Assembly (NCBI GenBank): GCA_032821775.1
Contig: JAVLRN010000009.1
Coordinates: 2,170,001 to 2,234,000, forward strand
DNA length: 64,000 nucleotides
DNA from: Sanguinoderma infundibulare
Lineage: Eukaryota > Basidiomycota > Agaricomycetes > Polyporales > Polyporaceae
Direction of reading: 5' to 3'
The notes beneath the pieces are model-generated. The model was given only the letters and a program-made list of their open reading frames with translations. It did not search any database and was not told the DNA's origin. This document shows, one piece after another, positions 22,795 through 32,875 of this stretch. The stretch's first letter is position 1, and each line of letters starts with the position of its first letter. A program made the position numbers and the translations under genes.

Positions 22795-23835
22795 ATGGCC
22801 AAAATCGAAGAAATTCGGGAGCCTCATCCCAAGGCTGCTCAGGCCAAGAAGAGGAAAGGTGAGCAAGCCAAACGACCGCACACGACGCGTCGATTGACGA
22901 CTTGCACGCGTACGTCGGTCACGACCCCCGCCCGCCACAGGCCCCCCGACCCTCGTGAAATACTACCTCGTCCTCTACAACGTCCTCTCGACCGTAGGCT
23001 GGGCGTACGTCCTCCTCACCACCGCCAACGCCGTCTTCAACCTCGACGGCAAGCACTCCGCCGTCCCGCCCGCCCCCGGGGCGGCCACGCTCCAGCGCAC
23101 GGTCGAGCACGCGCTCCCTGCGGCTCTCGTACCCGTCATCCGGCGCGCCTCGCGCGCATATGCGGAGGTCGGGGCGCGGACGGCGTTCGTGCAGAGCTTC
23201 GCGGTGTTGGAGGTGCTGCATGTGCTCTTGGGCTGGGTGCGCAGCCCGCTCGGGACGACGCTCGTCCAGGTCGGGAGCAGAGTCTACCTCGTCTTCGGCA
23301 TCACGGGCCTTTTTCCGACGGTACGTCCCTCCCTCACTCCCTCCCTCTCTCAACTCCCTCATCTGACGTCGTTTTAATTCACACAACCGCCGCATACAGG
23401 AGACGCACACGAACCCGCTCTGCGCGTCCATGGTCCTCTCCTGGGCGCTCACCGAGGTCGTCCGGTACGCCTTCTACGCGTGCTCGCTCCTCGGGGTCGA
23501 GCCCGCCCCGCTCGTCTTCCTCCGCTACACGCTCTTCTACGTCCTCTACCCGACCGGCGCGTCCTCGGAGGCGTTCCTCATGTACGCGACGCTCCCCCAA
23601 GGAGCGTTCACGCTCGGGTTCCGGGGCAGCGTGCACGCGCACGTCCGCGAGGTGCTCTTTGCGGCGTGGTGGCCTGGTACGTCATGTTCTCTCTCTTTTG
23701 TCTTGGGGACGCTGCCGGTGTATGCGCTACTCGGGCTGACCTTCGTTGTCAGGGCTGTATGTGATGTACACGCACATGATGAAGCAGCGGCGCAAGGTGC
23801 TCGGCGGCGGTAAGCCGAAGGTCAAACAGTCGTGA
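22795..23835 (+). CDS. PHS1: very-long-chain (3R)-3-hydroxyacyl-CoA dehydratase, 267 aa
   Basis: Exons 22795-22858, 22941-23320, 23400-23676 and 23753-23835 give 267 residues. It belongs to the PTPLA/HACD family, which removes water in the third step of the ER fatty-acid elongation cycle and feeds sphingolipid synthesis. Family marks are LVKYYLVLYNVLSTVGWAYV as first membrane helix, QSFAVLEVLHVLLGWV, the active-site helix region SWALTEVVRYAFYACSL, and LRYTLFYVLYPTGASSE. Several hydrophobic helices fit a multi-pass ER protein. The C-terminus is lysine-rich (MKQRRKVLGGGKPKVKQS), compatible with ER retention. Length fits the family. The ATG at 22795 starts a short polar leader typical of these proteins. 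Confidence 0.93.
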
Positions 23836-24053
23836 TCTCGCCGTGTTCCTGGGGTATGTCTGGCTGGAGGGGATTAGAGCATCGTGGTTCGAAACGTTGC
23901 TTAGGTGCGTGGTCCGTATTTGTGAGACGTCCGTCGGACGTGTGGGAGCAAGAAAGCTGATTGTCCATTGGAGAGCAGAGTACATGAGCTTAATGCGAGT
24001 CACGATCTTTCATTGTCCATACGCTGCCGCGCAATGCTAGGGGTCATCAAATG

Positions 24054-26059
24054 CTACTCGTTGTTGACGCTCCGCGCGAAGCCTACCCTCCCGGAATAGT
24101 CGAAGACCGAATACCCTACAGGATGAGGACAGGCAGATGTGAGACCGTATTGAAGGAGAGAAGCGCATATATGCGTGTAGCTCACATGATTTCAGAAATT
24201 CGTCTCCTATGATCGCGAGGTTGTTGGGGAAGCCGTTGCCCATCGCGAGGATGCCCCCGACGCACTCGCTGCATGGACGTGGCCGTCAGCGTTCTGCACA
24301 ACAAGGATTTTGTCTGGAGGTACGCACTCAGAGTCGGCGTCCGTCCGTCCCAGGTTAAAGTCGCTTGGGTGGACTGAGAACGTCTCCCCGTTCAAGATGA
24401 GGGCTACAGTGACCGCGGTATCGCATGGCATGGTATAAAATCCTTTTTGTGGGCAATTAGTGGGGACTCGAGGTACGTGCTAGACTGTCTGCTTACCTGA
24501 TCCGTATCGCATCGCGGATGCTGACCCCGGTATCTACTCGCAGACGTGTATGAGCGGGACCGACAGGCTGGTTCGGCAATGGCTTACCATAGCGTAAAAG
24601 TTATTCGCTACCTCGGTTGGCAGGTAGATCAAGGTCGTCCCGGTGTCCACGGCCTGCGGTCGCAAAAGAAAGGTCCTGCTCAGCACTCAGGTAGATATGA
24701 ACGAGATGTGTTACCGCCGTGAGGTTCGCAGAGACGGACTGCGTGCCGTTCATCTTGACCGACAGGCCGTTCATCGCGATCGACCAGTACGTCTGCCAGA
24801 ACGGTGAGCTCCCTCGCATGTCTCCTCCTGCAGCAGATGGCGGCCACTCACTCGCGATATGATTGGGACCCACTTGACAGGCCCGATGGCCTTGGTGGCG
24901 TCGTAACACCCAAAGCAGACCTGGGAGCCGGTCTCGCGGGTGCGGGTGAGGTGGACGGAGAAGATGCTCTGGGCGAGCCTCTTCTGGGCGAGGAGGTTCT
25001 CGAAGAAGGTGGGCTTGCCGGACTGTGCGATGCTGCCGAAGGCCATGCCGAGGAGGCCGCTGTTGGGCTCGTCGTTGAGGTCGGAGGACTCCTTGCGGAC
25101 GGCGCAGAAGGTCTGGCTGCCGACGGTCGCGGTGCCGATGCCGACGGTGTCCGTTGCGAGCGTTCCGGTGACCTTGCCCGAGCCCTGTTCCGGCCTCGAT
25201 GGTTAGCGGTCAAGTCAAGAAGACGAAGGGCCGAGGAGAGCAAAGGAGAGCGAGGAAAGGAAAGAAAGAAGGGCGCACGCACGTAAGTGATCGCACAGCG
25301 GGTCGTTGTCTCCCTGTAGGTCGAACTGCGACGGGCGGAGAATTGGTCGTTGGAGCAGCCCTGACAACCCACCGGCATCCACAGATCCGCGGAGCCGGTA
25401 TCGATGTCGACCGTCAAGCTCTGGGGCAGGGAGCCGAAGTCGAGAGGGCCGTAGTAGAGGACGTCCATGGAGCCGGAGATGTAGTCCTTGAGGGGCATCT
25501 GGACGGTGCCGGGGGCCATGGGCGGCATGCCGATGATGTTTGGGGCCTCGTCGGGGTTCTTGAGGGCGTGCACGACGATTGGGGAGGGCGGGGGGAAGGA
25601 AGAGGAGAGATGGTCCGAGTCGGGGTTGTTAGCTTCGGCTTGGACGTGCTCCTTCCCCTGGTCCTTGTGCGCGGGGAGTTCGGTGATGAGGGTGGAGGGC
25701 GGGTCGAACTGGGGGTAGCCGGCCTCGGGGTGGGTGTCTGGGTGGACGTCAATGCCTGCCAGGAACTGCTGCGCTTTGGCGTACTTGGCGAGGAGGGACT
25801 TGAGCTCGCGCGTCTGTCTCTTGCCGTCAGTGGGCGCGTCTCGCGACTCGAGGAGAAGGCTTACGGCAGGGGTCGGGTCAAAGACGGACATGTTTCCAAT
25901 GGCCTGGGTGTCGGTGGTCATGGTGGTCCGCAGGTCTCGCGGCCAGGCGGCGACATGGAAGGATGCGCCGACGTGGTGGATGGGCGTGGAACAGGCGGGG
26001 AGGGCGAGCAGGAAGGACAACAAGGTGAAGACGTGCCAGAGAGCGAATGACGACAGCAT
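24054..26059 (-). CDS. secreted aspartic protease (family A1), about 516 aa
   Basis: Eight exons: 25283-26059, 24852-25184, 24715-24792, 24588-24653, 24497-24533, 24328-24442, 24186-24268, 24054-24115. An N-terminal hydrophobic signal (MLSSFALWHVFTLLSFLLAL) is followed by a propeptide-like region of about 180 residues. Both catalytic motifs are intact: DTGSADLW (Asp about 220) and DTGTTLIY (Asp about 399). Other pepsin-family marks are SGLLGMAFGSIAQSGKPTFF, the IPGSA loop, YGSGFYTMPCD, and AIIGDEFLKSWYSVFDY near the end. It is expected to digest proteins outside the cell or in the wall. It converges on the dehydratase gene and shares a 612 bp divergent promoter with the GH16 gene. Confidence 0.94.
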
Positions 26060-26671
26060 GACGAAGGAGAGAAAGCGGCGTGCACCAGGCACGGCCAAAG
26101 GAGAGCGGGAGAAGACCTGGATGCGAAGGCTCGAAGGTCGTCGAGTGTTTTGAGGCCAGGCTCCGAGTCGAACGTCCGGGTTGGGTCTGGGGGGCTGACG
26201 GTCTGTTTCCGTGGCGCTGCGACGAACCTCAACACCTGCCATTTGGGGAGCGCGTCGATCGAGATCGCGATCGTAGCCGAATTGGAGGTTTGGGCATTCA
26301 CCGCGACCATAACCCAGGCTCAACACACGGTCGCGAAATGCCTACAGGGCCACTGCAACGTCGTCTCTTGGCGGCGCGGCGTCAGCACTCAACGTTTGAC
26401 CGCGACGTCCTCCAGCACTGGCAACCTAGCGCCGCTGAGCTGGTGTTCTGTTCTCTTCACGGTGACAGGGACCAAGGATACATAGGCGGGAGGCGAAGAT
26501 GGCAGCCTCCAGTGTCCGATGGGGTGCCCGGTCGCGTGGGCCATGTTCGCCCGGGGGTGGTTCGTCTTCGTCTCCGTCTCGCCTCGTCTCTTTCCCTCCG
26601 CCATCGTGCTGTCTCCACCTCAGGCTACTCCTGCGCTCGCCCGGCTACTCTTAATCCTCACCACTGGCTTC
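26060..26671. promoter_or_regulatory. shared divergent promoter of two secreted hydrolase genes
   Basis: 612 bp lie between the start codons of the aspartic protease (minus) and the GH16 gene (plus). No protein-coding signal of its own is seen. Co-regulation of the pair is an inference from position only. Confidence 0.5.
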
Positions 26672-27996
26672 ATGGCCTCGTTCACGCTGCGCGCCGGGTC
26701 TGCCCTCCTCTCTCTCTTCGCCTTTCTTATCCCTCTCGCCAGCGCAGACTATTACTACTTCCACACAAAGTTCGTCGGCCGCGACTTCCTCGAGCGCTGG
26801 ACATGGTTTATTCAAGACGACCCCACACACGGACGCGTCAACTACATCGATCAGGCCACAGCACTACAGCGTAACCTTTCTTTCGGTGCGCGTCCCGTTT
26901 CCTCTGTCGTCATCCTCAGCTCATTGTCACTGCAGCATCCGACTCCAAATTCGTCATGCGCGCCGATTCCGACAATGTCGTCAATCCATCCTCGTGGCCT
27001 ACGCCTCGAGGTCGGAATAGCGTTCGCATACAGTCCGTCGAGGCCTTCTCCGACGCCATCATCATCCTCGACCTTCAACACATGCCCGAGGGGTGCACAA
27101 CCTGGCCCGCCTTCTGGTCCGTCAGCAAGGCAGGTCCATGGCCTAAGGGAGGCGAGATCGACATCATTGAAGGTACCCCAATCTCGCGCGCATATAACGA
27201 CCTGCCAGAGCCTATAACATTGTCTTCTCAGGCGTCAACCTCAATGACGAGAACCTCTCTTCGCTCCACACGTCTCCCAACTGCATGATGGCTACGAGCC
27301 GCGCCATGTCCGGGTAAGGCCCGCCTTCTGCTCACGCGCTCTCTAAAGTCCACTGACAATCCGCCACCAGGGCCGTCGGATCGACCAACTGCGACGTGCA
27401 TCAAAACCAGAACCAAGGATGCGGCGTGCAGTTCCGCGACAAGCGCTCCTACGGCTCGCAGTTCAACGGAAACAGCGGTGGTTGGTACGTCATGGCCCGC
27501 ACGCCGTCCGAGGGCATCCGCATCTGGTTCTGGAACCGCTGGGACCCAGCAGTGCCGTCGGAGATCCGCCGACCGCCCATAATGGACGACTTCGGGCCCG
27601 CGGGCCTGTATCCTAACTCTGCGCTCTGGGGCGATCCTGCAGCTAGGTTCGACTTTGGGCCGAGCTGCAGCTATGCGGACAACTTCGACCCGCATGTGCT
27701 CATATTTGACTTGACATTTTGTGTGAGTGCGCTGTGGGATGACGCGTTGTGAGACGCAGGGGCTGACACCATTGTTTTGCGCCGTTCCAAGGGTGACTGG
27801 GCTGGAAGCGCGTACCCTAGCGCTGGATGTCCCGGCTCAAACTGCGCTGATTGTGGGTGTATTCGTCTCCCGTCCGTCGTTGGCGGAGAATGCTGATCTG
27901 CGCTCCGGGGCTGCAGATGTCGATAACCACCCGGAGGCGTTTAAGAACGCGTACTGGGAGGTCAACTCGCTGCACGTCTACACGCCCCGCCCGTGA
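26672..27996 (+). CDS. GH16 family endo-beta-glucanase, secreted, 336 aa
   Basis: Six exons (26672-26870, 26936-27172, 27232-27313, 27371-27722, 27792-27852, 27917-27996). The signal peptide has a hydrophobic core ALLSLFAFLIPLASA. The GH16 active site is GEIDIIEG: Glu about 140 as nucleophile, Asp about 142, Glu about 145 as acid/base. Flanking family sequence includes WPAFWSVSKAGPWPKGGEID, NGNSGGWYVMARTPSEGIRIWFW and PSAGCPGSNCADYVDNHP. It resembles the fungal laminarinase-like branch that cleaves mixed or branched beta-1,3(4)-glucans in cell walls. The many Cys in the second half suggest disulfides fit for secretion. Length is normal for the family. Confidence 0.94.
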
Positions 27997-28494
27997 ACGC
28001 TTTTTTGGACAGTCGTCGAGCATGTGTTGTGGCGGATGCTCACTCTACTACTACTATACGCATATGCACATCCTATTCCACGGCTCATTGTACGCAGCTT
28101 ATTGTGAACTTGATTTTAGCATGCCGGGCGATTCCTTTCCTTAGCGCGTCGTCTCTCGGATATGCCTCTCCACGAATTTCTAAGTTGGAGGGACAGCAGT
28201 CGTACGCTAGCGCGCATGCATCTCACGAGACGACGTCGTGCATCCCGCCATCGTAGCTCAGAACTACGGCAAGATATTGACAGGTGTCACTGTGCGATGC
28301 GAAGGAGAGGACGACGTTATACAGGAACCATATGCGAGAGACTAACAGACAAACAATGTTCAGCCTGAGTATCGACCGACGCAGAAGCCTCTTGTCTGTG
28401 AAGCTGGAATCCGAAAGAATAGATATGGACTACGAGCAAAAGGATGTGTAGACTCCATGAACGACGTCAGGCATGCGGACGCTCCCCGTCTCAT
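27997..28494. other. 3' region of the GH16 gene
   Basis: Nothing recognisable as a gene before the WD40 relic. Confidence 0.45.
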
Positions 28495-28690
28495 GTGCTT
28501 TCCTCCATGCAGTCGGTACATAACGTCAGCGTCAGGGTCGGTTGACACAATGGTGCGACTGTGGAGGACTGGAGACGGCTCGTGCGTGGCGACGTTCTGC
28601 GAGCACGGGGGAGTGATTACCAAAGTAGCTTTCGCCGGATAGGAGAACGTTGTCGTCGGCAGCGGGGAATGGGACTGTTTTCGTCCGTAG
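28495..28690 (+). pseudogene. WD40-repeat relic
   Basis: A single degraded WD40 unit: CFPPCSRYITSASGS...MVRLWRTGDGSC and then ATFCEHGGVITKVAFAG, followed by TAG at 28640-28642. The DNA continues to match the WD40 relic at 35,766-35,957 past this stop (GGAGAACGTTGTCGTCGGC against GGAGAACGCTGTCGTCAGC), so the stop and a frame change are damage in an older copy. It lacks the rest of any WD40 protein. It probably derives from a large WD40 gene, such as the NACHT-WD40 receptors common in these fungi (inference). Confidence 0.7.
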
Positions 28691-29393
28691 GATTTGTATT
28701 CCTGAACAAAGTCGCTCGTAGAAGACAGCTACAGCGCACGGAACGTGAGTGGTATTCATGTGTGCCGGGAATCGTCCTGTCAGAACATACCTGTATAGTC
28801 ATCGTATGTCGGGGCTTGCTCGTATCAACTTCCTGTCTTCTGTCCCTTCCTTATCAGAATGCGGTACCAAGACGGCCAAGGGTGGCGAGACTAACCCAGC
28901 ACCGTTATGGTTCCAGTTTTTAGCTTGATACAGGCCTAGCTTAACATAATGCATTAGGATCAGTTTCGGGCTGAGCCCCGGTTCCTCCTGCTGAACAGCC
29001 AACAGCCAACAGCCTTCCGACCTCCAACAGTTCAAACGACCGAGGAAAGATGTCGTGCAGAGCCTTCTCGTCCTGGTTCACGCCTTCTTGTCCTGGTTCA
29101 CGGGCAGGTAAACATATAAGTGCGCAATCGACATCGCGGATCCACTCACCGCTGGCTTCAGGATTAGTAGCCCACCTGATTCCGTCACGCTCGTCCCATG
29201 GCACGCGCCGCTCCGAGCGCCGTACCGGATTTCCGACCATCTGCACTGAGGATCGCATCCCACGCCGAGCCCAGGACGATCTTCGACCTCCCAGGCTTGA
29301 GGAACAGAGTTTCAAAGATGCCGGCCCCCACATGTGCACGCTGTGCCGTTGACGTCTGAATGGACCCCGTGGGCCGTGGCACCCGCCGCAGCA
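28691..29393. other. intergenic
   Basis: No gene is seen. It contains a short near-exact local repeat (TCCTGGTTCACGCC / TCCTGGTTCACGGG) at about 29070-29105 and the upstream region of the next gene. Confidence 0.45.
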
Positions 29394-29399
29394 TATAAA
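29394..29399 (+). promoter_or_regulatory. TATA box candidate
   Basis: TATAAA lies about 80 bp upstream of the start codon at 29477, a usual distance for a fungal gene with a short leader. Confidence 0.5.
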
Positions 29400-29476
29400 G
29401 ACTGGTCTTTCGAAAGCGACGCGGAACAGCGGTCGATCTTCGACCCTCGACAGCCTTCGGTTTTGCGACCTCCAGG

Positions 29477-30395
29477 ATGTTGTCGACGCGAGTCGCATGC
29501 TTATTCGTCATCTTCGTCGCGCTCGCCAATGTCGCACTCGCCAATGAGCGCGTCACGGCGGCGAAGCGCGACGACAACTTGCCCGCGCGCGTCCCGTACA
29601 TCTTTCCCCCTCCGGGCACGGATGCGGTAAGTACCGCGTCTGTATGGTTGATCGTACGTGCGTCACCTAACACTCGCCGGCAGGTCGCGGACGCCATCCG
29701 GTCGAGGCGCGCCAACGGAACGCTCCTGGATCTAGATGGAGTGCTGTACGGTTTTAGCTTGGGCATGCTATGAAGACGAACTGACAGCCGGCTGGTAGGC
29801 TCCAAGACGAGGGCGTCGCTGCCGGGTGGAACGACCTCTTCGGCATCATCCGCGACAACAACTCCCTCCCCGCCCCCATGCGGGAGCTCTTCGTGCGTGT
29901 TCTCCACCGCCGTGTTCCTGCGATCGTCAGTCCTGACGCGCACATGTCTGACAGATCCTCCGCACCGGCACCCTGAACAAGGCTGCCTATGTCTGGTGCG
30001 CCTCCTCCGCGGACTCTCGTCTCTCGCCCACACTAACAGCCGTCTCCCCAAACAGGCTCGAACACGAGTCGGTCGGCGCGAGCGTAGGCCTGACACTCAC
30101 GCAGCTGCGCGAGATCCGGTTCACTCCTGCGTTCGGTTTGAATTCGACGCGAAGCGGTAATGACACGTCGCTCACGCCTGAGCTGAGATCGGCGATGGTT
30201 TTCGCGGACTTCATGACCGAGTCCGTGAAGGTGCCCCAGGCGGTGTTCGACGATCTGCACAGGTTCCTGGACGACAAGCAGATGGTCGACGCCGTCGCGA
30301 CCGTGGGCGGGTACAACTTCGTCAGCCGGTTCGTCGTCGCGCTGGATGTGGACAGCAAGGCGAACGTCCCGGTCCCTATCCCGACGTCGGTGTGA
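29477..30395 (+). CDS. secreted AhpD/carboxymuconolactone-decarboxylase-like protein, 228 aa
   Basis: Five exons (29477-29626, 29684-29745, 29799-29892, 29955-29995, 30056-30395). A clear signal peptide (MLSTRVACLFVIFVALANVA) is followed by a CMD/AhpD-like fold: AAGWNDLFGIIRDNN, then LPAPMRELFILRTGTLNKAA, then YVWLEHESVGASVGLT. The redox CxxC pair of AhpD is absent, so a peroxidase partner role is unlikely; the fold resembles the decarboxylase branch, in which bulky-ring substrates are usual. Two possible N-glycosylation sites (GLNSTRSGNDTS) support secretion. The substrate is unknown. A role with aromatic breakdown products of lignin is only a speculation. Confidence 0.82.
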
Positions 30396-30732
30396 AGCTG
30401 CGAGTCGAGTCCGCCGATCCCGGTAGATGTACGCCTTGCGTGGTTGTAGTCGTGTCTGTGTAAACGTATTCTGACACAGGGCCAAACTTACCGCCAAGGA
30501 TGGAGCCTATTTCGCGTTGCGGGACCGTGTGTAACATCCGCCAAGCTTTGCCAAAGCGGACACATCGTGCCAAGGAGCAAGAGTCGAGAGCGTCAAGCCA
30601 TACGGTAGAGGGTGGTTAATTATGATAAGCATCGGTATATCCATACTATAGCACGCGCATGGGAGATTACCGCCAACGCTAGCACTCCCGTCCCACGCCG
30701 GGAGCCCAGCCTTCTGGACGAGGGCGGCCAGT
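30396..30732. other. convergent 3' region
   Basis: 337 bp between the stop codons of two converging genes; nothing else is seen. Confidence 0.5.
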
Positions 30733-32667
30733 CTACAGCCTCACGACGGGGTGCTGGGACACGGCCTTGCGTTTTGATGACCCGTTGTGTGCGCCGCCAG
30801 AGCTGACGAAGGAGTCGAGCTGGGGTGTGACCGCGTAGCCACACTCCTTGAGCTCCTGCAGCGCAATCTTGTACCGCGTGTCGCCGACCTTGACTAGTTT
30901 GCGGACAATGGCCTCGTACACGGCGAGCGGGGGGACCATGCGGAGCGCCTTCATCTCCTCGAGGTAGAAGAACGCGTCCTCGTACGTGGTCTGCGTCAGG
31001 CATAGAATCACCATGCGCCGGTACGTTGACAAGTCGGGCTTGACCCCGGCCTCCTTCATGTCCGCGAGCACGCGATCGCCGAGCTCGCGGTGGCGCGCGT
31101 CAATGCATCCGTCAAGGAGGAGGTTGTAGGTGTCGATGTCGGGCTTGACTCCAATCTCTGACGCGGCCTTGTACGTGCCGACAGCGCGCTGGAGGTCCTT
31201 CAGGTGCACCGCGGCCTGGATGACGACGTTGAGGGCAACGATGTCGACAGTCTGGCCCTCCTCATGAATCTCCTCGAGCTTACCCCAGGCGTCATCGATA
31301 GTGTCTGCGTCCTTGCGGATGTGCTCGAACATGGGGCTCGCGGTGTGGAGGGTGGGCTTCATGTCGTTCTTGCGCATGAAGTCGAGGAGGATGAACGCCT
31401 CGCGGAACTCTTGCCGATAGCACATGGCATCGACGACAGGTGCGAAGTGGTGCTCGCTCCAGACAACGTTCAGCCTCTTCAAGACCTCGATGACATCGAG
31501 GGCGAGGCGGGAGAGGCCGTGCCGCGCAGCGGTGTGGAGAACCTGAAGACAGCAGCCTTCGTCGGGGATGACGTTCAGGTCGCCGACGACCTTGCGCCAT
31601 GTCTGAAGGGTGCCTTCCGCCTGAGGGATTTGTGAGCGGAGGACAAGAAGGAAAAGATGATAACACGTACGTAGAGCAACTCTGAACAACTGGCCAACAA
31701 ATCTAACCAAACTTCGGCCTCCAGTCGTCTAACGGATGCTGACTCGAATGAGTGGGCAAGGTCCAGAGCAAGTTGTGGGAAGCCAAGATCAGCAGCGGCT
31801 GTGATGACAGCTGTAGCCGTCTTGAGTGTGGGTGAAAGACCGGCAGGACCCATCTTGGCGAGGAATTGCAAGGCAAGCTCTAGGCGTCGCCTGTCCGCGA
31901 AACGAGTAATGATGATCTCGTATGTAGACTCGTTCGGCAGAATGCTCCACTCCTCCATCATCTTGAGAACGTCGAACAAGGAACTCTGTTCGGGTACGGA
32001 CGGACCGAGGGCCTGCCGGGTCAAAATGGTCGAGTGTGCACGTCAGAAATGGATGACAGCAATGAATGACAACATTGGAAGAGGCGGAGCATGGATATGA
32101 AACACATAACAGGACAGTGGTACTCACCTGCATGAGATGATGGAAAGACTGTCTATCGGGTTGTATGCCCACTGCCACCATGTCCTCAAAGATGGCACGC
32201 GCCTCGGTATAGAGACCCTCCTGGGAACAGGCCTTCAGCAAACCATTGTAGGTCGTCCTGTCTGGCTTGACACCCTCTGCCTTCATGCGCTTCGCAATCG
32301 TAAACACTATAACGGGCTTTCCGCGGTCGAGTTGCGAGGCAATTATCATATTGTAGCGGGCCAGCGGGGTGTGCGTGGGGGCGCGGAAGGTGTTGTCGGC
32401 GCCGAAGCCAAAACGATGGTGTGGGCTTTCGTAGGGCGGATTGTCTACATACGCGTCGGATGTAGAGGCATGCCTTCGCTGTGCCTGCAGACCTGGAACG
32501 AGGACGAGAGAAAGTGAGCCATACGTCAGGTGTGCTGCACATCCTAGAACGCACGCACATCGGACAGATGCAGCTGAGACAGCGGACTTCGCGGTCACCT
32601 CCGCAGCGGCATGGACTATTTTGTGCTGTGTCCTCTTGAGAACATTGCGGGAAGACGACGCGAGCAT
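30733..32667 (-). CDS. mitochondrial pentatricopeptide-repeat protein, about 567 aa
   Basis: Exons 32559-32667, 32128-32492, 31671-32012 and 30733-31620. The first residues (MLASSSRNVLKRTQHKIVHA) form a basic, Ser-rich presequence typical of mitochondrial import. Helical-repeat units follow in PPR style, for example YNMIIASQLDRGKPVIVFTI, GVKPDRTTYNGLLKACSQEG, YEIIITRFADRRRLELALQF and GVKPDIDTYNLLLDGCIDAR. PPR proteins bind organellar RNA and steer its processing or translation. The target cannot be read from sequence. A 66 bp in-frame intron (32493-32558) is inferred from its GTGCGT donor and CTGAC branch site; retaining it would add 22 residues. Only 208 bp separate its start from that of Rad21. 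Confidence 0.88.
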
Positions 32668-32875
32668 CGAGCCCGTCGGAGAGAACAGCGAGCAGAGAGC
32701 GCAAAACAGAGTCCACTAGGCGCCGCCGATCTGGCTGGACGCTGCGTGGGAAAGTGGCCACGTGGATGGAGGCGGAGTGGCGGAGCGGACAGAGAGGGCT
32801 GTTCGAATCCCTCGCGACACCCTTTGGACCACCTCCTGCTCAGAGAGCAGCTCTCCCTATCTCTCTTGGATACCC
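32668..32875. promoter_or_regulatory. bidirectional promoter of PPR and Rad21 genes
   Basis: 208 bp between two divergent start codons, too short for two fully separate promoters, so shared control is likely (inference). A tRNA-like string at 32764-32825 does not fold as a tRNA. Confidence 0.55.

Noticed and set aside
22795..23739. Unspliced 314-codon frame across the dehydratase gene
   Set aside because: It is Arg-rich read-through in the wrong frame. The spliced model gives a full-length conserved PHS1-type protein.
32764..32825. tRNA-like string with a GTTCGAATCCCTC segment
   Set aside because: The T-loop region resembles a tRNA, but the T stem would enclose 10 bases, and no acceptor or anticodon stem pairs across it. 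Probably chance in the PPR/Rad21 promoter.
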